DNA of 64,000 nucleotides from Nocardia neocaledoniensis (GCF_029868625.1 NZ_JARWOJ010000377.1:1-64000); one strand, 5' to 3'; numbered from the stretch's first letter, positions 8,605 through 17,930 are shown. The notes: generated by a model not told the origin, from the sequence alone. Program-made: numbers and translations.

Positions 8605-9534
8605 TCACACCGCCTCCACCGCGACCAACTCCGGCGCCGTCGACTCGCGCAGGACGGCACCGATGAGGTCGCGCAGCGCGCGATGGCCCGCGTCGGCGGT
8701 GTTGCGCGGGTGCCAGGCCATGGCGATCACCGGGGCGGGGAGCGGGAGGGGGATCTCGAACATGGACAGGCCCAGGCTCGCGCGGGCGGGACGGGAGAGC
8801 AGTTCCGGTGCGGGACAGACGAGTTCGGTCGCGCCGACCGTGAGGAGCGCGGTGGACAGATCCGGGACGGTGGCGACCACGCGGCGGGTGCGGCCGTGCA
8901 GGGCCAGCCGGTCGTCGATGGGGCTGTGCGTGCGGCCGGTGGGTGACACTTCGAGGTGCGGCGCCGAGGCGTAGGCGGCGACCGTGGGGCGCTCGGCGCC
9001 GAACGGATGGCCGGCGGCGGCGATGCCCACCCAGCGGTCCGCGAACAGGCGTTTGACGACGGTCTCGGGATCGGTCCGGCCGATCATGCCGACCTCGACG
9101 TCGACCCGCCCGTCCCGTAGGGCGACGGCGGCGTCGGCGGGATCGGCGGCGAGCAGGCGCACCGTCACCCCCGGCAGTTCGGCGCGGACCGCCGCCAGCA
9201 GCGGACCGGCCAGCCGCACGGCCACCGGATCGGCGACGCGGACCACGAAATCCCTGGTGCGGCCGGGCTCCTCGCCGTCGCGGGCGGTCAACAGCAACCG
9301 CGCCCGCTCGACCAGGCCCGCCACATCCTGGCGCAGCTCCAGCGCCCGCGGTGTCGGCACCAGCTGACGCCCCGACCGCACCAGCAGCGGATCGCCGAGG
9401 ACCGCGCGCAACCGGGTGAGGGTGCGGCTCATCGCCGAGGTCGAGGTGTGCAGACGCCGGGCCGCCTCGGTCACGCTGTTGGTGTCGAGCAGTGCGTCGA
9501 GAGCGAGCAGCAGGTTCAGATCCAGCGCGTCCAC
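8605..9534 (-). CDS. LysR-family transcriptional regulator
   Basis: 309 residues with the classic LysR layout: an N-terminal winged helix-turn-helix (about 1-65, DLNLLLALDALLDTNSVTEAA and SAMSRTLTRLR) and a periplasmic-binding-protein-like effector domain from about 90. The DNA-binding part resembles the NodD/LinR branch (a conserved SVTEAARRL). Starts at GTG 9534. It lies 66 bases downstream of the flavin monooxygenase gene on the same strand, so it may control or be co-transcribed with it. Effector unknown. Confidence 0.9.
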   Translation of the reverse strand: MDALDLNLLLALDALLDTNSVTEAARRLHTSTSAMSRTLTRLRAVLGDPLLVRSGRQLVPTPRALELRQDVAGLVERARLLLTARDGEEPGRTRDFVVRVADPVAVRLAGPLLAAVRAELPGVTVRLLAADPADAAVALRDGRVDVEVGMIGRTDPETVVKRLFADRWVGIAAAGHPFGAERPTVAAYASAPHLEVSPTGRTHSPIDDRLALHGRTRRVVATVPDLSTALLTVGATELVCPAPELLSRPARASLGLSMFEIPLPLPAPVIAMAWHPRNTADAGHRALRDLIGAVLRESTAPELVAVEAV

Positions 9535-9600
9535 GCGAGGATTATCACCAACACGGCGATCGCCACCAAGTGTCGCGGCGGCGGCGATCCGGCGTGTCGG

Positions 9601-11109
9601 CTACCGCTCGGCTATCGGCGCCGGTGCGGGGGCCGCGGGCACCGCGACCGGGCGCTCGCGCAGGACCCGGCGATAGGTCGCGGGCCGGACCGGGCGCACC
9701 CACTGCGCCAGCCGACTGCTCAGCGGCAGCGGAGTGCGCAGATCGTCGAGCATCTCGTCGATATTGGCCAGCGAGAACGGGCTCACCGAGGCGCCCTGGG
9801 CGTGCCTGCCCTCGGTGCGCTCGTGCGACCAGGCCAGCCGCTCGTCGATCTCGGAGTTCATCTGTTCGGCCATGGGCGGCACGAACTTCCCGGTGAGCAG
9901 CCCGGCGATCCAGTGCGCCCCGACCTCGGCGCCCAGGGCGCTCACCTGCGAGCTGTTGTAGCCCGCGAAGGTCAGGTTCGGGACGTCGACGGGCAGGATG
10001 TTGCGGTAGAGCCGGAAGGCGCCCACGTCGTCGGTGAGCGCGCGCCGCACGTACGGGGTGAGGAACGGCACCTCCTGCCGGTATCCGGTGGCGCAGATGA
10101 CGATCTCGGCCAGTTTCAGGGTGCCGTCGGACAGGCGCACCGCGGGACCGTGCTGACCGCCGATGAGATCGGTGACCTCGGCGTCGCGATGCACCGCGAT
10201 CCGGCCCGCTTCGACCTGCTCGGCGAAACCCTCGGTCGCCAGCGCGGCACTGCTGGTGGCGATCTGCTCGAACCGGCCCTCGGGCAGCAGTCCGAGTTCG
10301 CGCAGCTTCAGTCTGCGAGTCACCCGCTCCTGCAGCAGGTCCATGTTCGCCTCGCGCAGGCTCAGGGAGTCGAGCAGGCGTTCGGCGCGACGGGGTTCCC
10401 TGGAGGCGAAGTGCGCCTCGCCGAAACGGGTGAGCAGCAGCCGTTCGTAGTCGAGGCCGCCGCCCAGCTTGCGCGGCATCTTCCAGGTGAGCCTGCGGGC
10501 GATGACGCTGGTCTCGTCGGCGAGGTGGCTGACGGCCTCGGCCACATCGGTGGCCGACTTGCCGTAGCCGATGACGACCACCGACCGATCCCGCGCCCAT
10601 TCGGCGTCGTGGAAATCCGAGACGTGGCAAATGCGCCCGCCCGCGGCCCGGAACGCGTCGGCGCCGGGCAGGTCGGGCAGCACCGGATCGCTGAAGACGC
10701 CGTTGGCCACGATCAGGTGATCGCAGGAGGCCCGGTGCACGCCGTCGGCGTCGCGGACCTCGAGCAGCCAGCCGCTGTCGACCGGATCGGCCGCGACCAC
10801 CTCCGTGCCGAGACGCAGCTGCCCGGCGAGGCCGAAGTGCTGGACGTAGCCGGCGAGGTAGGCCTGCATCTGCTGGCCGTCGGGCCACCGCGGATAGTCC
10901 TCCGGCATGGGGTGATCGCTGAAGTGGTACGTGAACTTGCTGTTCTGCGCGCGCAGGCCGGGATACCGACGGGTGGCGCTCCACACACCCCCGACGTCAG
11001 GGGCACGGTCGAACACCTCGACCGGGAACCCCGCCCGACTCAACACTTTCGCGCAGGCCAAACCCGCAACTCCCGCACCGACGATCCCGATGCGGCTACC
11101 GCTCGTCAT
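9601..11109 (-). CDS. Flavin-containing monooxygenase
   Basis: About 502 residues. It has an N-terminal FAD-binding Rossmann motif (GIVGAGVAGLACA), the FMO-type HVSDFHDAEW stretch at the position of the FxGxxxHxxx(Y/F) fingerprint, an NADPH-binding motif (VVVIGYGKSATDVA) and a late ATGYR motif. Such enzymes use NADPH and oxygen to oxidise soft nucleophiles or ketones; the substrate here cannot be told. ATG 11109 is preferred because family members begin just before the FAD motif; an in-frame GTG at 11139 is an alternative. It is divergent from the acetyltransferase gene. Confidence 0.88.
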   Translation of the reverse strand: MTSGSRIGIVGAGVAGLACAKVLSRAGFPVEVFDRAPDVGGVWSATRRYPGLRAQNSKFTYHFSDHPMPEDYPRWPDGQQMQAYLAGYVQHFGLAGQLRLGTEVVAADPVDSGWLLEVRDADGVHRASCDHLIVANGVFSDPVLPDLPGADAFRAAGGRICHVSDFHDAEWARDRSVVVIGYGKSATDVAEAVSHLADETSVIARRLTWKMPRKLGGGLDYERLLLTRFGEAHFASREPRRAERLLDSLSLREANMDLLQERVTRRLKLRELGLLPEGRFEQIATSSAALATEGFAEQVEAGRIAVHRDAEVTDLIGGQHGPAVRLSDGTLKLAEIVICATGYRQEVPFLTPYVRRALTDDVGAFRLYRNILPVDVPNLTFAGYNSSQVSALGAEVGAHWIAGLLTGKFVPPMAEQMNSEIDERLAWSHERTEGRHAQGASVSPFSLANIDEMLDDLRTPLPLSSRLAQWVRPVRPATYRRVLRERPVAVPAAPAPAPIAER

Positions 11110-11180
11110 GGCGAGGAGAGTACTCGGGACGGCGGTCACGGTGCCACCGCCGCGGGCGCGACCCGTGCTGTACTGGAACT

Positions 11181-11723
11181 ATGACCAACAGTTCCGTCGT
11201 CGTCGATCGGGCCGGGCTCTGGGATGCCGAGGAGCTCAGCGATGTCGCCGCCGCGACCTTCCCGCTGGCCTGCCCGCCCGAGGCCACCCAGGGCGACATC
11301 GAGATCTTCCTCGAGCAGATGCTGTCCGGGGAACGCTTCGGCGAGTACCTGTCCGATCCGCGACGCACCGTGCTCAAGGCTGTCGAGGGCGACGAGATCG
11401 TCGGCTACGCCATGCTCATCGCGGGCAGGCCCGAGGACCCCGAGGTCGCGGCGCAGGTGCGCCCGGGCGCGGTGGTGGAGCTGAGCAAGATGTACGTGCT
11501 GCCCGGCCATCACGGCAGCGGTGTGGCCGCCGCGCTGATGGAGGCCGCGGTCGCCACCGCGCGGGAGGCGGGCGCGGTGGCGGTCTGGCTCGGGGTGAAC
11601 CAGAGCAACGAGCGCGCCCAGAAGTTCTACGGCAAGCACGGTTTCGCGCGGGTGGGCACCAAGACGTTCACCGTCGGCAACCAGGTGCACAGCGACTTCG
11701 TATTCGAGCGCGCGCTCAGCTGA
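11181..11723 (+). CDS. GNAT-family N-acetyltransferase
   Basis: 180 residues of the GCN5-related fold, which transfers an acetyl group from acetyl-CoA to an amine. The acetyl-CoA-binding motif A region is visible as VVELSKMYVLPGHHGSGVAAALM, written here in parts: the strand VELSKMYV, then the HGSG pyrophosphate loop. The later FYGKHGFARVG is the usual motif B. Position next to zapE and ribD-like genes matches the M. tuberculosis Rv2669 neighbourhood as remembered. The substrate is unknown. The stop overlaps the convergent phosphatase gene by eight bases. Confidence 0.88.
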   Translation: MTNSSVVVDRAGLWDAEELSDVAAATFPLACPPEATQGDIEIFLEQMLSGERFGEYLSDPRRTVLKAVEGDEIVGYAMLIAGRPEDPEVAAQVRPGAVVELSKMYVLPGHHGSGVAAALMEAAVATAREAGAVAVWLGVNQSNERAQKFYGKHGFARVGTKTFTVGNQVHSDFVFERALS

Positions 11724-12516
11724 GCAGTGCCGAGCGCAGCGCGGCGACCTCGTCGTCGGTCAGGCCGAGGCCGTCGCGCACGTAATCGTCGAAGCTGCCG
11801 TAGGACTGGTTCACCTGGTCGAAGGCGCCGTCGAGCCAGCTCTGCTGCACGCCGTTGAGCGGATCGTCGGGCGCGGCGTTTCGGTAGGTGTTGGACGCCA
11901 GGTAGTCGGCGGTGACCGTGGCCCGGTCGACGCCGAGCAGGGTGAGCAGCACCGCCGAGGCCCAGCCGGTGCGGTCCTTGCCCGCGCTGCAGTGGAACAG
12001 CACACCGGCGCCGTCGGCGGCGATGATGTCGCGCAGCACCGCGGCGAAGGCCTCGTTCGCGCCGGGCGCGGTGATGAAGGCGCGGTACATGCCCTCCCCG
12101 CCGACCAGGGCGCCGGCCAGGATCAGCGGCGGCGCCTGGCCGATCACGTCGTAGGAGTGGCCGACCGCGCCCGCGGGCAGCTTGTCGGCGGCGAGGGCGC
12201 GTTCGTACCCGGTGCGCAGATCGTCGACGACGCGCACGCCGAGCGCGCTGAGGCGGGCCAGGTCCTCGGGGGTGGCCTTGTCGAGCGCGCCGGTGCGGAA
12301 CACCAGACCGGTGCGGACCCGGTGGCCGTCGGTGGTGGGGTAGCCGCCCGCGTCGCGAGCGTTCTGCACACCCGACAGGCCGAGCAGCCGGTCGGCGGTC
12401 GCTGTCTCGGTGCTCGACGGCGCGGCGACGGCCTGACCGACGACCGGACCGAGCAATACCGACACTGCGGTCGCGGCGGCCAGGCCCGCCCGCGCGGTAC
12501 GACGGCTGCGGGTCAC
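11716..12516 (-). CDS. Secreted tyrosine/dual-specificity phosphatase (MptpB-like)
   Basis: About 266 residues. The P-loop HCSAGKDRTG (175-184, catalytic Cys176, Arg182) places it in the PtpB/MptpB group of atypical tyrosine phosphatases that also act on phosphoinositides. Residues 1-32 form a Sec signal peptide (Arg-rich start, hydrophobic core, AVAAP-type cleavage site), so the enzyme is exported. GTG 12516 is chosen because AAGGAG sits seven bases upstream; the in-frame GTG at 12537 lacks such a site. M. tuberculosis uses PtpA and PtpB as secreted host-acting phosphatases; an equivalent role here is only inference. Confidence 0.85.
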   Translation of the reverse strand: MTRSRRTARAGLAAATAVSVLLGPVVGQAVAAPSSTETATADRLLGLSGVQNARDAGGYPTTDGHRVRTGLVFRTGALDKATPEDLARLSALGVRVVDDLRTGYERALAADKLPAGAVGHSYDVIGQAPPLILAGALVGGEGMYRAFITAPGANEAFAAVLRDIIAADGAGVLFHCSAGKDRTGWASAVLLTLLGVDRATVTADYLASNTYRNAAPDDPLNGVQQSWLDGAFDQVNQSYGSFDDYVRDGLGLTDDEVAALRSALLS

Positions 12517-12577
12517 GGGGAACTCCTTCGACGGCACCGGAACACGGTCAGCTCAGAAAGTACCCCGTACGCACCGC

Positions 12578-13624
12578 TCAGGCGGCGGCGGCCTCGAACC
12601 GCGACAGCGCCAGCAGACGCGAGATGGCGCGCAGGTACTTCTTGCGGTAGCCGCCGTCGAGCATCTCCTGGGAGAAGATCTCGTCGAGCTTGGCGCCGGA
12701 GACCGTCACCGGGATGCTGGCGTCGTAGAGCCGGTCGGCCAGCACCACGATGCGCAGCGCGACAGCCTGATCGGTCACCGGATGCACACCGGAGATGAAC
12801 ACCGAGCTCACCCCGTGGATGAGCGCGCCGTACTTCGACGGATGCAGCGTGCTCAGGTGCTTCAGCAACGCGTCGTAGTCGTCGAGGGTGGAACCCGGTG
12901 TGGCGGCGGCTCGTTCGGCCAGCACCTCGGGCGAGGTCGGCTCCGGGGCGGGCGGCAGGTCGCGGTGGCGGTAGTCGGGACCGTCGACGCGCACCGGCTC
13001 GAAGATCGAGCCCAGCTTCTTGATCTCGCGCAGGAAGTCCTGGGCGGCGAAGCGGCCCTCGCCGAGCTGGCTGGGCAGGGTGTTCGAGGTGGCGGCGATG
13101 GAGACGCCCGCGGCGGAGAGCTCGGTGAGCAGCCGCGAGACCATCGTGGTGTCGCCCGGATCGTCGAGCTCGAACTCGTCGATGCACAGCAGGCTGTTGT
13201 CGGAGAGACGCTCCACGGCGTTGACGAAGCCCAGCGCGCCGACCAGGTTGGTCAGCTCGCCGAAGGTGCCGAACGACTTGGGCGCGGGCGCGCTGTGGAA
13301 GATCGAGGCCAGCAGATGGGTCTTGCCCACACCGAAGCCGCCGTCGAGGTAGAGCCCGGCGCCGGTGACGGCCTTCTTCTTGCCGAACAGGCTCTTCTTC
13401 GATCCGGCCTTGTGGATCTTGGCGACCTGACCGGCGAATTCCTCGGCCTTGCGGACCGCCGCCGCCTGACTCGGTTCCTTCGGGTCGGGAATGTAGGAGG
13501 CGAAGCTGACCTCGTCGAACATGGGCGGTGGCACCATCTGCGCGACGAGCTGGTCGGCCGGGACCTCCGGATGGCGATCGACGAGGCGTTCTTGCATGAA
13601 CGAATCGTACGGACGTGGTTGCAT
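12578..13624 (-). CDS. zapE: ZapE/AFG1-family AAA+ ATPase
   Basis: 348 residues of the AFG1/ZapE family, an ATPase linked in E. coli to division-ring constriction. Walker A is GGFGVGKTH (95-103), Walker B is LLCIDEFELDD, and sensor I reads IAATSNTLP. ATG 13624 has AGGGA six bases upstream. It is divergent from the ribD-like gene with only eight bases between the two starts, so the two promoters must overlap the coding regions or both mRNAs are nearly leaderless. Corresponds in position to M. tuberculosis Rv2670c. Confidence 0.88.
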   Translation of the reverse strand: MQPRPYDSFMQERLVDRHPEVPADQLVAQMVPPPMFDEVSFASYIPDPKEPSQAAAVRKAEEFAGQVAKIHKAGSKKSLFGKKKAVTGAGLYLDGGFGVGKTHLLASIFHSAPAPKSFGTFGELTNLVGALGFVNAVERLSDNSLLCIDEFELDDPGDTTMVSRLLTELSAAGVSIAATSNTLPSQLGEGRFAAQDFLREIKKLGSIFEPVRVDGPDYRHRDLPPAPEPTSPEVLAERAAATPGSTLDDYDALLKHLSTLHPSKYGALIHGVSSVFISGVHPVTDQAVALRIVVLADRLYDASIPVTVSGAKLDEIFSQEMLDGGYRKKYLRAISRLLALSRFEAAAA

Positions 13625-13632
13625 CAGTCCCT

Positions 13633-14394
13633 ATGCAGCGTATCCACAATGTGACCCAGCTCGCAGACCTCGACGACGACGCACTGGCCAGGTGCTACGC
13701 CTATCCGCGGCAGCTGGATCGGCCCTGGGTGCGGGCCAACTTCGTGAACAGTGTCGACGGGGCGTTCACGGTGGACGGGGTGTCGGCCGGGCTCGGCACC
13801 GACGCCGATCACCGGGTGTTCACGCTGCTGCGCGAGCTGGCGGAGGTCATCGTCGTCGGCGCGGGCACGGTGCGCGCGGAGAACTACGGTGGCGCGCACC
13901 CTGATCCGGCGCGGCGCCGCGCGCACTTCCAGCACGGCATCGGCGGCTCGGCCGAGGGCACGCCGCCGCCGATCGCGGTGGTCACCGCCTCGGCCCGGCT
14001 CGATCCGGCGGCGAAGCTGTTCACCGATGCCGAGGTGGCGCCGCTGATCATCACCACCGCCCACGCCGACGCCGAGTCGGTCGCCGCGCTGGCGCGGGCC
14101 GGGGCCGAGGTGGTGGTCGCCGGGGAGGCCGCGATCATGCCGGCCGCGATCCCGCGCGTGCTCGCCGAGCGTGGCCTGCAGCGGGTGCTGTGCGAGGGCG
14201 GCCCGCATCTGTTCGGGCAGCTGGCCGAGGCGGACCTGGTCGACGAGTTGTGCCTGACAACCTCCCCCCGGCTGGTCGGCGGCGCGGGTGGGCGAATCTC
14301 ACTGTCGGCGAGCGGTTTCGACACCCCGATGAGCCGCAAGCAGCTGGTGCTGGCCGAGGACGGGACGGTCCTGGCCCGATGGGCCCGTCGATGA
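13633..14394 (+). CDS. RibD C-terminal-domain reductase
   Basis: About 253 residues of the RibD_C / dihydrofolate-reductase-like fold, which uses NADPH. Signatures are VNSVDGAFTVDG near the N-terminus, the VVGAGTVRAENYG stretch and the late LCEGGPHLFGQL loop. There is no deaminase domain, so this is not a complete RibD. M. tuberculosis Rv2671, in the same position, has been discussed as an alternative dihydrofolate reductase. ATG 13633 is used; a GTG 18 bases earlier is possible but would overlap zapE. Confidence 0.85.
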   Translation: MQRIHNVTQLADLDDDALARCYAYPRQLDRPWVRANFVNSVDGAFTVDGVSAGLGTDADHRVFTLLRELAEVIVVGAGTVRAENYGGAHPDPARRRAHFQHGIGGSAEGTPPPIAVVTASARLDPAAKLFTDAEVAPLIITTAHADAESVAALARAGAEVVVAGEAAIMPAAIPRVLAERGLQRVLCEGGPHLFGQLAEADLVDELCLTTSPRLVGGAGGRISLSASGFDTPMSRKQLVLAEDGTVLARWARR

Positions 14395-14426
14395 AACCTG
14401 GCGCCGAACCTGGCAGTGTGTAACCC

Positions 14427-15980
14427 ATGCGCTGGACTCGGGCCGCGGTGACGGCCGCGACACTGTCGATCATGCTCGCGGGTTGTGGGGCGGGACCGTC
14501 GGATCGGCCCGTCGTCGCCGTCGAGCGTCCCGGCGCCGGTGGCGCGCAGACCGAGGCGCCCGCGGCACCCGAACTCGCCAAGGCCGAGGTGCCGAAGACC
14601 GAGCTGGCCTGGAAGGACTGCACCGCGTCCACCCTGGGTTCGCTGGACCTGGGCCCCGGCCCGGCGGGCCTGGTGCTCGAATGCGCCGACTTCGCGACTC
14701 CGATCGACACGGCGGGCACCGTCCTCGGCACCTTCCGGGCCGGCGCGCTGCGTGCTCGCCTGCCGCAGACCCCCGCCGACGCCGCGCCGCTGGTGCTCAC
14801 CTCCGGTGCCGACCGGTCCTCGACCGCCACCCTGGCCGGGCTCGCCGTCGGTCCCAACACCGCGCTGCTGGCGGCGCAGCCGATCGTGGCCGTCGACCGG
14901 CGCGGGATCGGCGCCTCCCAGCCGATCGACTGCATTCCCGCCCAGCTGCGGGCCGTGATGACCGATCTCGGCCAGTTCGGCGTCGGCAGCAAGGACCAGG
15001 TCGGCGCGGTCGCCGGCTACAGCCAGGACGCCACCATCGCCTGCCGCGACTTCCTGCAGCCCTACGAGGGCACCTTCGACGCACCCCACGCCGCCGACGA
15101 CATCGAGCAGCTGCGCAAGCAGTGGCAGGTCGACAAGATCAACCTGGTCGGCACCGGCAACGGCGGCAAGGTGGCGCTGAGCTACGCCCGCCGCTACGGC
15201 GACCACGTCGCCCGGCTGGTGCTCGACTCCCCCGAACCGGTCGGCGCGGACGCGACGACGATGGCCGAGGCCGCCGTCACCGGCGCCGAGGCCGCCCTGA
15301 CCGCCTTCGCGCAGCGCTGCCGGGCCGCCAACTGCGCGCTCGGCACGGATCCGCGCGCGACGGTGACCGGCCTGATGACCAAGGCGGGCGCGGGCGAGCT
15401 GGGCGACATCTCCGCCGCCGACCTCTCGACGGCCCTCACCGGCTTCCTGTCCAGCCCGCGCGGCGACCAGGCCACCCGGGTGACCGCGCTGGCCGACGTC
15501 CTCGCCGCCGCCGACCGCGGCGACCGCGCGCCGCTGGCCGCGCTGGTCGCCCGCGAATCCGCGGCGATCGCCTCCGACGGCGAGTTCGTGAACCGGTGCA
15601 CCGACAGCCAGCAGCCGCCCACCCCGGACAAGGCTCGCGAGCTCGCCGAGACGTGGGCCGGCAAATATCCGGTTTTCGGCCGGACCGCCGCCATCGACCT
15701 GATGGTCTGCTCGGCCTGGCCGGTGTCGACCGCGCCGCCGCTGCCGTCCGAACTCGACCTGCCGGTCCTGGTGTTCGCCGGCGCGGCCGATCCGGTCGTC
15801 GGCAGTGCCGCCGGGTCGGTGACCGGCGCGCTCGGCTCGGCGGGAGCCCGGCACGCCACGATGACCTGGCAGGGCTGGGGCCATCCGGTGATCGCGCACT
15901 CCGGGTGCGCGCAGAAGGCCGTCACCGACTACCTGGCCGAGGCGAAATTGCCCGCCGACGGCGGCGCCTGCCCGGCCTGA
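14427..15980 (+). CDS. Alpha/beta-hydrolase-like lipoprotein, likely inactive
   Basis: 517 residues. The N-terminus is a lipoprotein signal with lipobox LAGC (Cys20), so it should be anchored on the outer face of the membrane. The body follows the secreted tripeptidyl-aminopeptidase/SlpD-type alpha/beta hydrolase layout, with a TAP-like C-terminal section ending at a conserved His (WGHPVIAHSGC). At the nucleophile elbow the usual G-x-S-x-G is GTGNG (242-246), so the catalytic Ser is replaced by Gly. In position it equals M. tuberculosis Rv2672, annotated as a possible secreted protease. It may be a binding protein rather than an enzyme. Confidence 0.85.
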   Translation: MRWTRAAVTAATLSIMLAGCGAGPSDRPVVAVERPGAGGAQTEAPAAPELAKAEVPKTELAWKDCTASTLGSLDLGPGPAGLVLECADFATPIDTAGTVLGTFRAGALRARLPQTPADAAPLVLTSGADRSSTATLAGLAVGPNTALLAAQPIVAVDRRGIGASQPIDCIPAQLRAVMTDLGQFGVGSKDQVGAVAGYSQDATIACRDFLQPYEGTFDAPHAADDIEQLRKQWQVDKINLVGTGNGGKVALSYARRYGDHVARLVLDSPEPVGADATTMAEAAVTGAEAALTAFAQRCRAANCALGTDPRATVTGLMTKAGAGELGDISAADLSTALTGFLSSPRGDQATRVTALADVLAAADRGDRAPLAALVARESAAIASDGEFVNRCTDSQQPPTPDKARELAETWAGKYPVFGRTAAIDLMVCSAWPVSTAPPLPSELDLPVLVFAGAADPVVGSAAGSVTGALGSAGARHATMTWQGWGHPVIAHSGCAQKAVTDYLAEAKLPADGGACPA

Positions 15981-16049
15981 TCGGGCGCGCGGGGAGCCCG
16001 CGTTCCGGCGCGTCGGACGGGTCCGGCGACACCATCGCTACCCGATCCG

Positions 16050-17405
16050 GTGTACCGTGCCCCAGTGTTGTTCCGACAGCTCGAGCCCCGTACCGCTCGC
16101 ACCTCCGCCGAGGTGATCAAGTTCGCGCTCTGGCCGTTCGCGGTCATGACGGTGCTGAACCGCGTGTTCATCAAGGCGATCAACGGCTTCGTCACCGACG
16201 ACTACCGACCGGTCTACAACGCCTCGTTCGAGTTCCTGAACGGCAGGCCGCTGTACACGGCCGATTTCTCGTCGGTCGACCCGCACTACCTCTACTACCC
16301 GAGCGGAACGCTGCTGATCGCGCCGGTCGCGGTCATCGAGTACGAACTGTCGCGCTGGCTGTTCATCGGCCTCAACGCCGTCGCGATCCTCATCGCCTGG
16401 TACCTGCTGCTTCGCCTGTTCAAATTCGGGCTCGGGTCGATCGCCGCGCCCGCCCTGCTGCTGGCGATGTTCGCCTCCGAGACGGTGACCAACACGCTGG
16501 TGTTCACCAATGTCAACGGTTGCCTGCTGCTGGCGGAGATGGCGTTCATCCACCTGCTGCTGCGGCGGCGGGATCTGTGGGCCGGTGTCGCCCTCGGGCT
16601 GAGCATCGCGGTGAAACCGACGCTGGCGCCGCTGCTGCTCGTGGCCGCGGCGCGCGGCCAGTGGAAGGTCTTCATCACCGCGTTCGGTGTGCCGCTGACG
16701 CTCACCGCGATCGCCTGGCCGCTGTCGGCGGATCCGGAGAAGTTCTTCACCCGGGTCGTGCCCTACCTGGCCGAGACGCGCGACTACTTCAACAGCTCCA
16801 TCGGCGGCAACGGCGCCTACTACGGCCTGCCGCACTGGCTGATCCTGGTGGTCCAGGCCGTGATGGCCGTGCTCGTGCTGGTGACGCTGTGGCTGCTGTG
16901 GCGCTACTACCGCGACGACGAGCTGTTTTTCGTCACCACGTCCTCCGGTGTGCTGCTCACGGCGTCGTTCCTGCTGCTCTCGCTGGGGCAGATGTACTAC
17001 TCGATGATGCTGTTCCCGTTCCTGATGTCGGTGGTGCTGCGCAATTCGGTGCTGCGCAACTGGCCCGCCTGGCTGGCGATCTTCGGGTTCATGACCTACG
17101 ACAAGTGGCTCTCGGATCGCTGGCAGAGCATCGGCCGTTCACTCGAGTACCTGCGGGTGACCTTCGGCTGGGGCCTGCTGCTGGTCGTCGTGTTCTGCGT
17201 GCTGGGTGACCGATACCTGGCCGCGCGCCGCGAGGGCAGGCTGCGGTTCGGGATCGACCCGGCGTGGATGGCCTCCGCGCCCGACTCCCGCGACGGCGCC
17301 GACGAGCCGAAGCCGGTCGCCGGGACCGCGCCCGCGCCGGACTCCGACGAGGACCCGGTGACGCCGGAGGAGCCCGCCGGCGACCGCGAACCCGCGCTGA
17401 AATAG
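16050..17405 (+). CDS. aftC: GT87 arabinofuranosyltransferase (AftC-like)
   Basis: About 451 residues with roughly ten membrane spans and a charged cytoplasmic tail rich in Asp, Glu and Pro from about 400. The early TDDYRPVYNASFEFLNG segment after the first span is typical of GT-C polyprenyl-phosphate-dependent transferases of family GT87. AftC (M. tuberculosis Rv2673, in the same gene order) adds alpha-1,3-linked arabinofuranose branches to arabinogalactan and lipoarabinomannan from decaprenyl-phospho-arabinose. Start uncertain: GTG 16050 is given, GTG 16065 is an alternative, and neither has a clear ribosome site. Confidence 0.85.
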   Translation: MYRAPVLFRQLEPRTARTSAEVIKFALWPFAVMTVLNRVFIKAINGFVTDDYRPVYNASFEFLNGRPLYTADFSSVDPHYLYYPSGTLLIAPVAVIEYELSRWLFIGLNAVAILIAWYLLLRLFKFGLGSIAAPALLLAMFASETVTNTLVFTNVNGCLLLAEMAFIHLLLRRRDLWAGVALGLSIAVKPTLAPLLLVAAARGQWKVFITAFGVPLTLTAIAWPLSADPEKFFTRVVPYLAETRDYFNSSIGGNGAYYGLPHWLILVVQAVMAVLVLVTLWLLWRYYRDDELFFVTTSSGVLLTASFLLLSLGQMYYSMMLFPFLMSVVLRNSVLRNWPAWLAIFGFMTYDKWLSDRWQSIGRSLEYLRVTFGWGLLLVVVFCVLGDRYLAARREGRLRFGIDPAWMASAPDSRDGADEPKPVAGTAPAPDSDEDPVTPEEPAGDREPALK

Positions 17406-17470
17406 GCGACGGCCGGTGCCGTGACGCGACGCTCGCGGCGCGCACCGGCCGAAACCATTAGCGTGGAGTG

Positions 17471-17899
17471 ATGAGTTCCGATACTTCGTTGCCCACGCCG
17501 CGCATCCAGCTGACGCCGCAGCAGTGGCGGGCGAAACTGGATCCGCAGGAATACGCCGTACTCCGCGAGGCCGCCACCGAGCGGCCGTTCGTCGGCGAGT
17601 ACACCGACACCAAGACCGAAGGCGTGTACACCTGCCGCGCCTGCGACGCCGAATTGTTCCGCAGCACCGAGAAATTCGACTCGCACTGCGGGTGGCCGTC
17701 GTTCTTCGACCCCGCCGATTCCGACGCGGTGATCCTGCGCGCCGACGACTCCCTCGGCATGCGCCGGGTGGAGGTGCTCTGCGCCAACTGCCACAGCCAC
17801 CTCGGCCACGTCTTCGAGGGCGAGGGCTACCCCACCCCCACCGACCAGCGGTACTGCATCAACTCGATCGCGCTGCGCCTGCAACCGACCGCGGAATGA
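17471..17899 (+). CDS. msrB: Peptide methionine-R-sulfoxide reductase
   Basis: 142 residues. MsrB reduces methionine-R-sulfoxide in proteins back to methionine using thioredoxin. Two CxxC pairs that bind zinc are visible (CRAC and CANC), as are CGWPSF and the catalytic Cys in RYCINS. ATG 17471 is preferred; the GTG just upstream at 17468 is in frame. It follows aftC on the same strand and is closed off by a hairpin that it shares with the convergent chdC gene. Confidence 0.93.
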   Translation: MSSDTSLPTPRIQLTPQQWRAKLDPQEYAVLREAATERPFVGEYTDTKTEGVYTCRACDAELFRSTEKFDSHCGWPSFFDPADSDAVILRADDSLGMRRVEVLCANCHSHLGHVFEGEGYPTPTDQRYCINSIALRLQPTAE

Positions 17900-17900
17900 G

Positions 17901-17930
17901 CGAAGGGCCCGGTCGGTGACCGGGCCTTCG
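17901..17930. terminator. Bidirectional terminator between msrB and chdC
   Basis: CGAAGGGCCCGGTC and GACCGGGCCTTCG form a long GC-rich hairpin with one bulged G and a short loop. It sits between the stops of two convergent genes, two bases after msrB and five before chdC, and can serve both. Confidence 0.8.
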
